Positions 12,035 to 24,285 of a stretch of 64,000 nt of DNA are shown here, piece by piece. Below the pieces are notes generated by a model. The model worked only from the letters and a program-made list of their open reading frames with translations. It had not been told where the DNA came from and did not search any database. The stretch is from Saccopteryx bilineata (taxonomy: Eukaryota; Chordata; Mammalia; Chiroptera; Emballonuridae). The stretch is from positions 183,933,520 to 183,997,519 of the forward strand of contig NC_089491.1 in assembly GCF_036850765.1 (NCBI RefSeq), in the 5' to 3' direction. A program made the translations under genes and the position numbers. How positions within the stretch are numbered: position 1 is the first letter of the stretch; each line of letters opens with the position of its first letter.

Positions 12035-12246
12035 ATTAAAAAATAAATATATGTGAAAAATAAAATGAAGGACATCCAGTGGAAGCTAGGAATTAAGTTA
12101 ATACAAAAATATATGTGAGGGAAGGCTCTTAACTTTCCTAGACGTGGTGACAGGTGCTCCCTGACAGGCAGCACTGAGACAACAACCATGATCAGTTTAT
12201 TCATCCCGGGGCCAAAATGAAAAACACCAGCCTGTTCCCCAACCGA
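10906..12246. other. Spacer of the inverted duplication
   Basis: A 1.34-kb spacer between the arms with no gene. It contains a CT run followed by a CA microsatellite at 11983-12033. Confidence 0.7.
11983..12033 (+). repeat. (CT)n followed by (CA)n microsatellite
   Basis: A run of CT dinucleotides passes into about 14 CA units. Confidence 0.95.
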
Positions 12247-12382
12247 ACCGTGTCCTGTCGGTTCTGACTGCAGGTGACATCAGACATACGGCACTTCTTG
12301 TTGTCTCCCTGGTCCCTCCTTCGGTCAGGAATGGCACATCTCTCATTTAAACTTCAGCAGCAGACTTTGGCTCCCTCTTAGC
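12247..12382 (-). repeat. Right arm of the inverted duplication
   Basis: The reverse complement reproduces 10770-10905, including gaagtttaaatgagagatg and gtcaccTGCAGTCAGAACC. The near identity implies a recent event. Confidence 0.9.
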
Positions 12383-13480
12383 TCCCTAGTGTAGGGCCGA
12401 CCCCGGCTTTCCCTCCAGCGCAGACAGAAAAGTCTCCATGGTACTTGAGAAAAAGGACAGTGCGTGTTGAATTAAACAAGTGCTCTGGCAGGACCCCTAC
12501 AGCAATATAGCAACATTTCCAAGAGCTGCTTCTTGTAACCTTCTCCAAGGGAAGCTTTTGGCATAAGAAAGCAGTTCAGAAAACCACTTAGGGGGCCCAC
12601 AAGTGTGTGGGCCAGCCTTCATCTGGGGACAGACAGGGAAGTTTCTAGAGGATGTTAGGACTAGAAATGCTCCTTCTGTACTGCTTCTCTCAACAGGATC
12701 TTTGAAAACACTGAAAAGTGGCAAGTTCATGGTTACCATGTCTGACAAATATCTGGAGAGTACTTACCCTACATGCCAAGTCATAGGCTCAGAAGGCGGG
12801 TTAGGCTTGGGGCTGTGGAGGAAGAGGAGTGACGAAGCCTGAGGGTAGCAGGAAGGCTGACACTCCACATGCCCCCCCTGGAAGACCCCTGATGCTCCAC
12901 AGAGAGGCAGGATGGAGAGATGATGGAGGCAGGTGGTCATGGGAGAGAAGTCTGGTTTGGGCTTATGTATTTGGCAACATCGGGGTATAAGTGGTAGATG
13001 AATGTTCATGAGATGGCTCAGGGATCAGATGTGCAGAAGCTAGCTAAAGCAGGCTGCATTTTAGGAACAGGTGTGATGAGGAACCAGGAAAGTGAAATCC
13101 TGACAGCCACCCAAGAGCTTGTTTCCAGAAGGGAAAGGCTGAATATTGATGGCAGCTAACTTCAGACCTTCTGTAAGCATGTGTTTTAATTAAGGAAATA
13201 CTAGCTGCTCTAAAAGATAAACCCTATACATGTCAATGGCTTTATCATGATACATTTTTACTTCACATATGAAACATAAAGCCCACTATCAGCATGGGAG
13301 GGTGGGGAGTGGGAGTCAGGCAATTAGGCTGTGGGAATTCTGCCTCCTTCAAGCATACACGCCTGTGGAGCCCGCCTTGGTTTGTTAACCTCTAGTCAGC
13401 AGAACAGGGAAGAATGAGAGGGCAGTGTGTGTGAGCATTTCCTAGGACTGGCATAAATTACCACAAACCTGGTAGCCTAC

Positions 13481-13690
13481 CAGAGGTCGGCAAACTCATT
13501 AGTCAACTGAGCCAAATATCAACAGTGCAACGATTGAAATTTCTTTTGAGAGCCAAATTTTTTAAACTTAAACTATATAGGTAGGTACACTCCTTATCGA
13601 GGTAGCGCCCGCACATGGCATTTTGTGGAAGAGCCACACTCAAGGGGCCAAAGAGCCGCATGTGGTTCGCGAGCGCAGTTTCTGACCAGG
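13481..13690 (+). mobile_element. Non-autonomous hAT element, GGTCGGCAAACTC family, copy 1
   Basis: Starts CAGAGGTCGGCAAACTC and ends near GTTTCTGACCAGG, a degraded inverted end. The body agccaaatatcaacag and atcgaggtagcgcccgca is shared with the copies at 18149 and 28856. The 8-bp flank is only partly conserved. Confidence 0.8.
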
Positions 13691-13699
13691 GGCCTAGAC

Positions 13700-14031
13700 C
13701 AGGCGTCCCCAAACTTTTTACACAGGGGGCCAGTTCACTGTCCCTCAGACCGTTGGAGGGCCGGACTATAAAAAACAAACTATGAACAAATCCCTATGCA
13801 CACTGCACATATCTTATTTTAAAGTAAAAAACCAAAACGGGAACAAATACAATATTTAAAATAAAGAACAAGTAAATTTAAATCAACAAACTCACCAGTA
13901 TTTCCATGGGAACTAGGCTCCTCTCACTGACCACCAATGAAAGAGGTGCCCCTTCCAGAAGTGCAGCGGGGCCGGATAAATGGCCTCAGGGGGCCGCATG
14001 TGGCCCGCGGGCCATAGTTTGGGGACCCCTA
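13700..14031 (+). mobile_element. Non-autonomous hAT element (CGTCCCCAAAC ends)
   Basis: Ends CAGGCGTCCCCAAAC and GTTTGGGGACCCCTA are inverted, apart from small changes. A perfect 8-bp duplication GCCTAGAC (13692-13699 and 14032-14039) is diagnostic of hAT transposition. The body contains the typical GGGCCGGATAAATGGCC and GGGGGCCGCATGTGGCCCG segments. It abuts the preceding hAT copy. Confidence 0.92.
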
Positions 14032-14039
14032 GCCTAGAC

Positions 14040-17000
14040 CAACAGGACCCAACTCTTTACACTTCTGGAGGCTAAAGCTCTGAAGTCAAAGTGTTAACAG
14101 GGCCATGTTCCCGCTGACGCCTCTAGAAGCAAATCCTTCACTGCCTCTTCCTAGCTTCTGGTGTTTCCCAGCACGCCTTGTTCCTTGACTTTAGTCAGCT
14201 TAACCCCAACTGCAACCTCCATCTTCACATAACCTTCCCTGTATGTTCTGTGCAGCCACACGGCCTTCCTATAAGAACACCCATCACTGGATTTAGGGCC
14301 TCCCAAATCCAGTATGACTGCACCTTAACTTCCATCTTCACAACATCTGCAAAGGCCCTATTTCCAAAGAAGGTCACATTCACAGGTATGTGAGGACTTG
14401 GCCATATCTTTTTGGGAGGACTCAATTCAAAAGTTCCGGTATGCAAGGAGTTTTCATGGGCCAGGCCTGAGAAGTGGCTCACGGCCCCTTGGCTGAAACT
14501 CAGCTATGTAACCACAGCAACTGCACAGAAAGCGGAGGAACGCTGTCCCCGGTAGTCTCCGGTGCCCTGGAGGAAAAATGTTTGGAGGGCAGCTAGCCAG
14601 CTCCTCCACTCTGCAAGGCAAGGTGGGAAAGGAAGTGGTACTGCAGGGAAGGGGTGGGGAGAGAGTCACTACTTCAGGTAAGTAAGGCCTGGAGCCAACG
14701 AATGCTGATCTGCTGGAAGAAATCAGTGTGCCTCTGAAGCTAAATAAAGCTAGGTGTAAACTCCCGTGAAATGCCAAGTGATGAAAAAAAGACAGCTGGT
14801 TTGTCTGGCTTTTGAAGCCCACTGCCTGATTTCTCTAAGGTCTAACTTGATACATACTTACTTTAACAGCTCTTCATACATATTCATGTGCTACACACAT
14901 TACTATACACAGACACATTAGGAAACCTGTGAGTGCTATTTCTCTTCCTAGCACCACCAGACAATTCCCAGCATGGTAAGCCTGAGAGTTCTAATAGAAA
15001 CAATGGGTTAACCAGAAGGCTGCCTGCTGGCAAGGAGTAAAACAGTAATTAATGCCTTGCATGATATGATTCAATATCCACTACAGAAAGCACAGCGGCC
15101 CCGCAGAAGGGCAGGGTCTAACTCCTCCTGGTGTAGCACTGTCATGCCAAGAAGGCTCTGACCTTCAGACCCAGGCTACTCAGGGATGAAGAGGTTTGTA
15201 CGCAGAGCCCGAGTTCATGCAACATGTAGGAGGCCTGGTGCAGTGTCTCACACGCATCCCTCACCCTCAGGCAGAGGGCAAGCAGGTAGCTGCCGGTCAT
15301 CAACAAAACCCATCTGGTGGCCTGGCCTGAACAGACTCAGCCTATTTGAGAGACTGACTCTTCATAAGCTAACTACGTATCCCTTCTAGAACACAGCATG
15401 AAGACTGGTTTGTCAGCCCTTCTGTATTTGACATTTCTTCAATGCCTCCTGTAGGCAAGACACCATGGGAAAAGTATGATACTGAAATCACAGTATTGTG
15501 CTGTGGTTTTTAACAACTCCATGGAAAACTCTAAGGGACTCCTGATGAAGGATAATAATGATGTTAATAATAATGATTAATAATTATTATCCATTTATTG
15601 AGCACTTACTATAGTCCAGAAACAGTGCTTAGCATTTTACACACTTATAATCCTTCTACCAACCTTAATATAGAAAAGGTCTCTTATTATCCCTATTGCA
15701 ATGATATGGGGGAAAAGGCACAGAGAGATTGGGTACTTTGTTCAGGCTCACGCAGCACTATGATAAGTAACAGAGCCAGAGCGTGGCTAGTCTGTCTCTA
15801 GAATCTGTGCTATTTACCACCACACAAGTTCTTTGCTACAATTTTGTTTAAATGAAGAGTCTGAGAAGTGACTAATATAGCCTAGCCATTTTTCAGATGA
15901 CCTATTAACATTGAGAACTGAAGCAGCCTATTTGAAAGAGGGACCATATGTACTTAAAATACTGGTGAGAATGATGGCTATGATGTGCCAGTTCAGGTTT
16001 ACAAAGAACATGACTGAGAGGAGAGAAAGAACTACACATAAACTTTGACATGGAAAAGAACCAAAACTTTGGGTTCCAGGGAGTGGGAGGGAGGGCTAGC
16101 ACACAGATGGATGAATTTGCAAGAAAACGGCATGAATCCAATTTTTGCAGGCAGGCCTGGTGGCCCATGGTTGGGAATGAGTTCCCATTCTTGCAACTTC
16201 AAAAGCCTCTTTACGCCTAGATAGCCCTGGAAGAGAAAAGCACGGGTCTGAGAGCTGTGCAGCCAGACAGCCTGATGCAGACTTTTAGGCAGGCTCCAGA
16301 CCAAGCAGCCCCTGAGCTCCATGGGGCACTGAGTCCTTGAGCACCTTGACTTCGCAGCTAAGTCTTGCAAGAAAAAGAAAACAAACAAAAAAAAATCCCA
16401 CCTTGTTTGCTGCATGCCTGTAGGTTTTTTAAAAGGGTTTTGCTGAAAAAGGACTTATTCTGTGTTCCTGAGAGACCACCCACTACTTGCCAAGACACTA
16501 GGTAAAAAACAAACACGAAGTCATATTAGAGATTGCCTACCACCTAAAGTACAATTGTAAACTATATGGAGCCCCACCACCAGCACCATGGTCTCACCAA
16601 GTGTGCCAGCTTGACTTTAGCATGTTATCCAGATCCACTCTCATGAGAACATAGTTCTACAGTCCAGAGCTAGTATTTGGCTGCACTACTGGCTAAGATG
16701 AGTTTACTCCACCCTGGAGTCCTGAAACAGCTCAGGAATACTATCTGAACAGTTCACAACACACACTTTAAGCCAAAAATCAGTGTAGCCCTTTCATAAC
16801 CAAGTCGTCTACATTGTAGTGCAACATTTATTTTACCTTGCATCATGTTTTTATTATAAACTAAACTGTATTAAAGTGGCATCTTTTGTATTAGTAGTAA
16901 CAACAGCAATAATAAATAATCAACATTTAAAAAACTAACATTTATTAAGTACTTTCTATATAGAAGATAAACACTTGCCTAAACACTTCAAATGCATTCA

Positions 17001-17105
17001 ATCAGCACATCATGTTCAATGCTTTAACATGTGTATGTTCTACTTCTGTATTTTAATGATTACCAGTCTCTCTCCACACACACACACACGCCCACAAGCT
17101 CCTTT
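14040..17105. other. Intron sequence with a MIR, no gene
   Basis: Apart from the MIR fragments at 15590-15805 and 16921-17000, nothing coding is supported. Confidence 0.5.
15590..15805 (+). repeat. MIR SINE
   Basis: The ancient mammalian MIR shape is clear: ccatttattgagcacttact, a gctta-cattttacac section, a ttatccctat core, then cagagagattggg and a gtaacagagccagagc end. Confidence 0.85.
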
Positions 17106-17710
17106 TGGACAGGGGTTTTTTTTTTTTTACAGAGTCAGAGGGAGGGATAGATAGGGACAGACAGGAATAGAGAGAGATGAGAAGCATCAATCATCAGTTT
17201 TTCGTTGTAACACCTTAGTTGTTCATTGATTGCTTTCTCATATGTGCCTTGACCGTGGGGCTACAGCAGACCAAGTAACCCCTTGCTTGAGCCAGCAACC
17301 TTGGGTCCAAGCTGGTAAGCTTTGCTCAAACCAGGTGAGCCTGCACTCAAGCTGGCGACCTCAGGGTCTCGAACCTGGGTCCTCTGCATCTCAGTTTGAT
17401 GCTCTATCCACTGCGCCACCGCCTGGTCAGGCTGGACAGGGGTTTTTATCTCCACTATTAACTAAGTTTCTAGTTCTCGGTACATTGTCTGGCACCCAAT
17501 GGACTTGCAGATACTTTTTAATTGAATTAACTAACTTGATCCTCACACTGACTCTATGATATAGGAACTGTTATAATTCCTGTTTACAGATAAAAGTAAC
17601 TGGCACACAGAATGGCTAAGTAATTTGCTCAAGGTCACACAATAACTGAGGGAGCTGGAATTCAAACCCAAGATGCTTGGCTCTAAATCCTGTACTTTTA
17701 GTCAATATCT
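16921..17710 (+). repeat. MIR fragments flanking a younger SINE
   Basis: acatttattaagtactttct near 16930 is a MIR 5' part. 17541-17710 (cctcacactgactctatgat through ctggaattcaaaccc) is a MIR 3' part. The reverse type B SINE at 17121-17432 lies between them. Confidence 0.65.
17121..17432 (-). mobile_element. Type B SINE, reverse orientation
   Basis: Flanked by a perfect 15-bp duplication TGGACAGGGGTTTTT (17106-17120 and 17433-17447). The reversed head ends ccgcctggtcagg. Confidence 0.93.
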
Positions 17711-17777
17711 AGTTTTTATGACTTTCTATTTTCATACCGACTAGAGCTAACTAGTATTACTATGTTGTCTTACTACA

Positions 17778-17975
17778 TATGAAACAAGATAATTGCCTTA
17801 TGTGTATCATCTTGTTTAATAGTAAACAGTTTGCCATAAGAGGCTATCAGTATTTTATTAAAACAGATGAGCAAAGTGAGCCTTAGTGAGATCCTGTACC
17901 TTGCCAAAGTCATGCTGTAAGTTGTGCAGCTAGAAATCAACTCAAGCCCAAGAGAGTTCCAATGCACACTCTACA
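17778..17975 (+). repeat. MIR fragment
   Basis: Diverged MIR body with ttttattaaaacagatgagcaaagtgagcc and gtgcagctagaaatcaac. Confidence 0.55.
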
Positions 17976-18148
17976 TCCCCATTCCATTCTGTGTCCTGAC
18001 CGTCCTCTACCCAGACCCACACGTGCCCTTTGGTTGAGGGTCTCCCTTAGCCACTCTCTGAAAACTTCATTTTAGATTTCTATCTCATTTTTTATTTCAC
18101 ATTGCTTTTTTAAATTAAAAAAAACACACATAAATCTTGGGTTAACAC

Positions 18149-18362
18149 TGCGGTTGGCAAACTCATAAGTCAACAGAGCCAAATATCAACAGTACAACGA
18201 TTGAAATTTCTTTGGAGAGCCAAATTTTTTAAACTTAAAACTATATAGATAGGTACATTTCTTATCGAGGTAGCGCCCGCATGTGGTATTTTGTGGAAAA
18301 GCCACACTCAAGGGGCCAAAGAGATGCAGGTAGCTCGTGAGCCGCGGTTTGCCGACCAGGGA
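18149..18362 (+). mobile_element. hAT element, GGTCGGCAAACTC family, copy 2
   Basis: GGTTGGCAAACTC at the left and GGTTTGCCGACC at the right are inverted ends. The 8-bp flanks gttaacac (18141-18148) and tttaacac (18363-18370) match at 7 of 8 bases. Confidence 0.87.
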
Positions 18363-18639
18363 TTTAACACAAACAATTACTGAGTCAAACAGTGACACCT
18401 GTCTGAGGTACGAAGCTGGCCTGAATCAAAACCATACCGAGCCGTGACCTGAAAAGAAATCCTCCCCAAGGACAAAGTGATGCCAACTGCTCTTGAGGTC
18501 TGCGGCACACTGAGACCCTAAATGGGCAGGGATCAGAGGGATAAGTCAACAAGAACCCAGGCGGGGAGAGAAGCAGTAGAGGGTAAATACGTGGAAGTGC
18601 CCCCGATCCCTGTTACTGAAGCCTCCGACTGAGAGGCAG

Positions 18640-18850
18640 GCGGCAGCAGCAGTAGCTGTAGTACTAGTGGTAATGGTACTACTAGTGATGGCAGTAACAC
18701 TAGCAGTAGTGGTGGTGGTGCTAGTGGCAGCACTACTAGTAATAACAGTACCGGTAGTGGCAGTCCTTGTCACGCAGTACTAGCAGTCGTAGTTATGGCG
18801 ACAGTAGTCCTCATAGTGGTGGTAGTACTAGTAGGCACTATAGGTAGGCA
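18640..18850 (+). repeat. Degenerate trinucleotide (AGT/GGT/ACT) array
   Basis: About 210 bp of irregular triplets such as agtagtggtggtggtg, ctagtactag and actagcagt. Several self-complementary ACTAGT words occur. Reverse-strand frames across it give low-complexity Thr/Ser or Leu/Pro runs and are not coding. Confidence 0.85.
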
Positions 18851-18877
18851 GTCCTAAGGGGTAAAAGAGAAACGACT

Positions 18878-19128
18878 GCCCTGGCTGGTTGTTTCAGTGG
18901 ATAGAGCAATGGCCCAGCACGTGGACGTCCCAGGGTCAAGCCCCGGTCAGGGCACACATGAGAAGCACCCATCTGCTTCTCATCCCCTCCCTCTCCCCCT
19001 TCTCTCTCTCTTCCCCTCTCGCAACCAGTGGCTTGATTAGTTCAAGTGTTGGCCTCAGACAGGGGTTGCCGAGTGGACCCCAGTCAGAGCGCATGCAGGA
19101 GTCTGTCTCTATCTCCCCTCCTCTCACT

Positions 19129-19163
<35 letters not shown>

Positions 19164-19165
19164 CT
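18878..19165 (+). mobile_element. Type A SINE, shortened
   Basis: Head GCCCTGGCTGGTTGTTTCAG, a tRNA-like first 80 bp with gggtcaagccccgg, then CT-rich and GA-rich segments. It ends in a (GA)n run at 19131-19165. Confidence 0.85.
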
Positions 19166-21161
19166 ACTTCCCATTTGGACGGCAGGATGCAAACTGAGGG
19201 AAAATTGGTGCCCGCCCATCAGACCCGCACGCAGCCACTAACCTGGTGAGCTGCAAGTTCAGAATAAGAGCTGAAGCTATGAAAAATGGTCACTCTTAAT
19301 GTCCAGGTAACAAACACAGGCTGGAGCCAGCAGCCAGGGCCTCTCAGGCTTGAAGGAAGTGAAGGTCAGCGCTGGGTGGTCCAGAAGCCACCAGAGCCTG
19401 GGGAAGGCGTCCCAGGAGACTTAGGCCTGGGGCAACCCCTGCAGCCCAGTTCTCATCACAGCTGGCACTGACAGCAGCTGAAAATCTTTCCTGGGCTCAA
19501 GCTTTGGGGCATCTGATCTGTCTTCTGGGATCTAAGCCAGAAAGACAAGTGAGGAAAATGGATCAAGGCCTGGGGATGAAGGGAGCTGGCTGGCCATGCC
19601 AGCCTCCAGCCGGTGTCATTTAGTGGTCACCAGACCTCAGACCAGTATGCCATCCTGAAATTAACGAGATCCTGGTGACTCTGCTTGTTTTCAAGCAGGG
19701 AACTGAAGGTCGGTGAGTGACGGGTTTTAGAGGGTGCAGTTTAAGAGAGGCTGGAGTTCACCTCCCAGTCCGGAGCTCCTTCTCCTTTTCTTTCATTGAG
19801 GCAACTATGGGTGGCATCAGACATCTGCACTCAGCAAACCTTCACGGACAGGAAGAGCAGGCAGGGTATTATCTGGTCTGATGTTGCTGAGTAGATACAT
19901 ACGAAGCAAAATCTTGCAGAGTGAAGAGCAGAAACAGGCGACAACCTAGATTCTAGTCCTAGCCCTGCCGCAGGCTACGGGTGAGCCTGAGGAAGGGGCT
20001 TTCTCTGGGCCTCATTTTCCACGGCAACTCCAAAGGGCATCTGGACTGGACCCGCAGTGCCAGGAGAACCGCTGGAGTGCTTTTAAAGTACTTCCAGCCC
20101 CACCTCCAATGATTCTGACTGAGCCTGAGAACAGGGGCCTGGCTTTTTTTTTTTTAATCCCCGAGGCAGGGACACAGACATCTGCACTTGATTAACAGAG
20201 AGACTTGCAGGTGGATAAATATGTGGGTAAAATATTATTACAGTAATTGCAGAATTTTAGTATTAGGTATATGGGAATGCACTGTCTCTCAATTTTTCTG
20301 TACGTTTTAAATTTTCATAATAAAATGCTGCAAGACAAGAAAATTAAAAAGGGAAAAAAGTTCCTCAGGTGATTCTGATGTGCAGGCAACTCTGGCATCT
20401 TTGGAGCAGGTTGCTCACACTCACTCACTCACTGCCCTGTAGACCAAGTCCAGGCAGCTTTCCAGCCCCGCAGAGCAGCCCGGGTATCTGCTCGAGGGCA
20501 AAGTGGAAGGTTCTACACCCTGTCCAGATAAGTGCCCAGAGCACACTAACCACCCAATCACCATACACTGCACACCCTTAAGGACCGCTCAGTGAACAGC
20601 AATGCCCTGCCATCAAACCACAAATACCTCAGACCATTTCCCACTATTGATGATTCAATGAAGCTCACAGTTCACAAAACCAAGTACGATCCCACCAAAA
20701 GTATTTGTATCACAAAATGACCCTAAGTGCCAACCAAGTTTTCCAGTGCTAGTCACAACCACAGCAGTGTCCCTGTGCAAGAGGCCCAGGCCACAGGATT
20801 CTGCAGCGAGAAATTTCCACCTGCAAAGGAATCTTGTTGATACAGTGTACAGTCGCTGTTATTCTGGGAGCCAAAGAACACAACTACATTTGTGCTAGAG
20901 TTTCCCCTTTTACCCAAGAGAGGCTTCACTCATTAAACCCCAGTGCTTATCTGTCTCCCAAAGTTCTGCACTTCTCCATCACACTGCGTTGGATATGGAC
21001 CCAGAGCCTGGTCTGCTCATTCACCATGTTTCCCCTGGCTCATGGCTGACATCTATATATTTGTTGAATCCTGCTCCTTCAGTGGCATTTTAGCCAGCTC
21101 TATATTATCTTCACTTTGGGGCTCTGACAGTGTAACACATGCACAAGGAAACATACACCAA
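19166..21161. other. Intron sequence, no gene
   Basis: No coding exon was recognised. A MIR piece in reverse orientation is visible at about 19940-20035 (gattctagtcctagccctg, ggcctcattttcc). Confidence 0.5.
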
Positions 21162-22132
21162 TGTTGGTCAAATAAGTTTGTATATATGATATATAGGTTT
21201 GCTTGCTTATAGTTTGTATTGGGTATGTGGGACAGGCTGTAAGCAGGCAGGGATGTTATACCCTAAGGCAGGAGTAGTCAACCTTTTTATATCTACTGCC
21301 CATTTTTGTATCTCTGTTAGTAGTAAAATTTTCTAACCACCCACCAGTTCCATAGTAATGGTGATTTATAAAGTAGGGAAGTAACTTTACTTTATAAAAT
21401 TTATAAAGCAGAGTTATAGCAAGTTAAAGCATATAATAATAATTACTTACCAAGTACTTTATGTCGGATTTTGGCTAAGTTTGGCAGAATAAATCTTTAT
21501 AAAACAACTTACAATAGTTAAATTGATCTTTTTATTTATACTTTGGTTGCTCCGCTACCAACCACCATGAAAGCTGGAATGCCCAGTATTGGGCCATAGG
21601 GACCAGGTTGACTACCACTGCCCTAAGGCTTAGTTTTAAGACTAAGCCTTTCCCACCCTAAGTGACTTTGTATCAGAGACTTCCTTGTTTGTATATTGGA
21701 TTAAAGGTTTTGATTTCTACACTATAAAATGGGGCAGACTGGGAGCTTGCTCTCTCTTAGTTCCTGAGATTAGAGGGAAGAGCAGAAAAAGGCCACGTGG
21801 AGGAGAGGAGAAGCAGCCAAGATGGCAGAGTGCTGAAGGAGAAGCCAGTTTGTGCAGAGAGGAGGAGATGGGGAACAGAGGAGAATAAGGTTGGTGAGGT
21901 AGAAACATTTGATTCTAGGAAAGTCGGATAAGTCAGTGGCTTTGGGAGCACTGAATGGAAAGGGAAGTGTTTTCCCACTGTGTACATTTCTTGCCTGCTG
22001 GGTGCAAGCTAGGATTAAAGCTAATAGCCCACCAGTTCTTGGCTCCATTGTTTCATTACCGTCTGTCCGAATCAAATGCGAAACCACATGGGCCAGGCGG
22101 CTGTGATGGTGGCCACGGCTACTGGCTTTACA
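21162..22132 (+). mobile_element. Solo LTR, family 1, split by a hAT element
   Basis: Starts TGTTGGTCAAATAAGTTTG and ends ACTGGCTTTACA. It holds a CTATAAAAT TATA region near 21723, an AAGATGGCAGAG YY1-like site near 21819 and a GGATTAAAGC poly(A) signal near 22012. A 352-bp hAT copy interrupts it at 21269-21620. I see no clear 5-bp target duplication (accaa on the left, actac on the right). Confidence 0.88.
21269..21620 (+). mobile_element. hAT element (GTAGTCAACC ends) nested in LTR
   Basis: CAGGAGTAGTCAACC and GGTTGACTACCACTG are inverted ends. A perfect 8-bp duplication CCCTAAGG lies at 21261-21268 and 21621-21628. The right part (tccgctaccaaccaccatgaaagctgg) resembles the core of the element at 44969. 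Confidence 0.92.
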
Positions 22133-22176
22133 ACTACTTAACATTAAGACGGAGTGAGACATGCTTATTATTGATT

Positions 22177-22424
22177 CGTCCAGTGTTTTTCAACTACCAA
22201 TTGCCAAAAATCTCAGGCCAGTCTGCTGTGTCCTATTAAAATATAAATACATTTTTTACTGTTTATCTGGTTATTTTAGAGAACTTTCATTTTATATTAT
22301 TATAACTAAGAGACAACACACAAAATACTACTAATGTTTTTTATTTCTGCCTTAACAGTCCTTGAAATAATTCTCCTATTTTTACTGGCCCCCAAGTGTA
22401 AAAAAAGTTGAAAACCACTGGTGC
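22177..22424 (+). mobile_element. Putative hAT element with GTTTTTCAAC ends
   Basis: CAGTGTTTTTCAACTACC on the left and GTTGAAAACCACTG on the right are imperfect inverted ends with an AT-rich body. An 8-bp duplication is not evident. Confidence 0.6.
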
Positions 22425-22579
22425 ATAGTAATTAATTTGACTCTATTAAGGATAACCTCAAAAAGAGAAATGTGCCTCAATAAAAAATAGACAAAGGAAC
22501 TACAATTTGAGAGTAGGTAAGAGTCTAAACTATTAAATTGGTATTTCTAAATTATTAAACTAAACTGGTATAATGTTAA

Positions 22580-23001
22580 GACCATCCACCATCTTGGCTG
22601 CCTCTCCTCTGTAATGCTGATGGCAGGATCTGAGCGAGAGAGCCTCCTGGTCTGCCTTATCTTATAGTGTAGAAAATTGAAGCCTTTAAGCCAATATATA
22701 AATAAGAAAGTCTCTGATACAAAGTCACTCATCTGAGGCATAAATGTGATTCCTATAAGAGCACATCACTCCACATTATGCAACAGTCAAGGGTGTGGGG
22801 AAAAGCTTAGTTTTTGAGAAGATCTTAATATTAGAAGGATGTTGAAAAGATCTTAGTATTAAAAGGGTGGGAAAGGCTTAGTCTTAAAAATAAGCCTTAG
22901 GCTATAGTGACTTGGCCAGCTTACGGCCTGTTCCCCACACCCAATGCAAACTATAAGCAAGCAAACATATATATCATATTTACAAACTTATTTGACTAAC
23001 A
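22580..23001 (-). mobile_element. Truncated LTR, family 1, reverse orientation
   Basis: Reversed sequence ends TGTTAGTCAAATAAG at 23001. The poly(A)/R-U5 side is missing left of about 22580. It shares an extra aagatcttaatattag-type segment with the copy at 27627, so the two form a subfamily. Confidence 0.8.
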
Positions 23002-23333
23002 CACATGGAATTAATATTAGTTTCTACGATGAACTTCCTAAAGACAAATATTTGGCATGCTGTTTACTTGTAAGCTTTTTCATTATCCAAATGTATTTTT
23101 CTCCATGATAAAAGTGGGTCACAGTGAGACAGTTCTATCTTCACTGTCTATCTAAACTGAATTTAATATACCTCTTTTAGGACTAACAATAACAAAATTA
23201 AACTAACAAAAGAGGTAACTGATGTTTGGGCTTTAAAAAAGATACTGTGGTAGCTTCCTCAGCTCAATGGGGAAAAAATTGAACAACAAATAAAGACATC
23301 ATCACTAACTGAACCTAATATGAATATCCTCCT

Positions 23334-23858
23334 TGTTGGTCAAATAAGTTTGTAAATATGATATATATGTTTGCTCGCTTGTGACTTATATTGGGTGTGG
23401 GGGACAGGCTATAAGCAGGCCAGGTCGTTGTAGCCGAAGGTTTGGTTTTAGGACTAAGCTTTTCCCCACACCCTTGACTGATTGTATGATCTGGGTGGTG
23501 CACTCTCATGAGGAATCCAATTATGCCTTGGATAAGTGACTTTGTATCAGAGACTTCCTTGTTTGTATTTTGGATTAAGGGATTTTGGTTTTCTACACTA
23601 TAAAGTGGGACAGACCAGGAGCTTGCTCACACAGTTCCTGCTATCACAATTGCAGGGGCTTCCCTGATCCCTTGCCCTTCATGGGAAAAGCTGGTTTTCT
23701 GCTTTTCCCTTGTCTTCTTTTGTGGTTTGCCTGTCTTGGTGAGACACCAATAAATAGGATGGCCCACCATCCTCCGACTCCGCCATTTCTTTATCGTCTG
23801 CCCAAATCCAATGGGAACCTGCATGTGAATGGCCACGATGGCGGTTCCTGGCCTTACA
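23334..23858 (+). mobile_element. Solo LTR, family 1, divergent subfamily
   Basis: Starts TGTTGGTCAAATAAG and ends CCTGGCCTTACA. It keeps an ACACTATAAAGTGGGACAG TATA region but has a different leader (cacaattgcaggggcttccc) and an AATAAATAGG poly(A) signal. The flanks are near-matching CT-rich motifs and not decisive. Confidence 0.78.
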
Positions 23859-24285
23859 CCCCTCCATGCCCAGTGATGGCTGAAACTGTGTCCCTTTGGC
23901 CTGCGGACACAACTTAGACTGTGGACAAAAAAGGAGCTCTGTAATAAATCTGACCAAAAGTAACTTCACAGGGCAATCTGATCATAAATTTGAAACTAGA
24001 CAGGTCATGGTGGGTAGTCACACCTGGACCTATAAAAAAAAAAGGTTTATCTCTGCCTTAAGCAAGGCGTGTCCATTGTTCTTGTTCATCTAGGTTAACA
24101 CACCTTAGAAATGCCATAGTAATCTGCTTTTCTAGACTCTTTGGAGACATAGAAGCACATAATCTTGTTAACTACCCTGTAATACAATCCTAGAAAGCCC
24201 ATCCCTCCTTCTTTGCTTCCTCCCACCTTCAGGCAATATTCCCTACACTCCTTCCCTTAATCTCCATTGTATAAAGAAACTGCAG

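Noticed and set aside
18533..18773. Minus-strand frames rich in Thr/Ser or Leu/Pro
   Set aside because: They are translations of the degenerate trinucleotide array.
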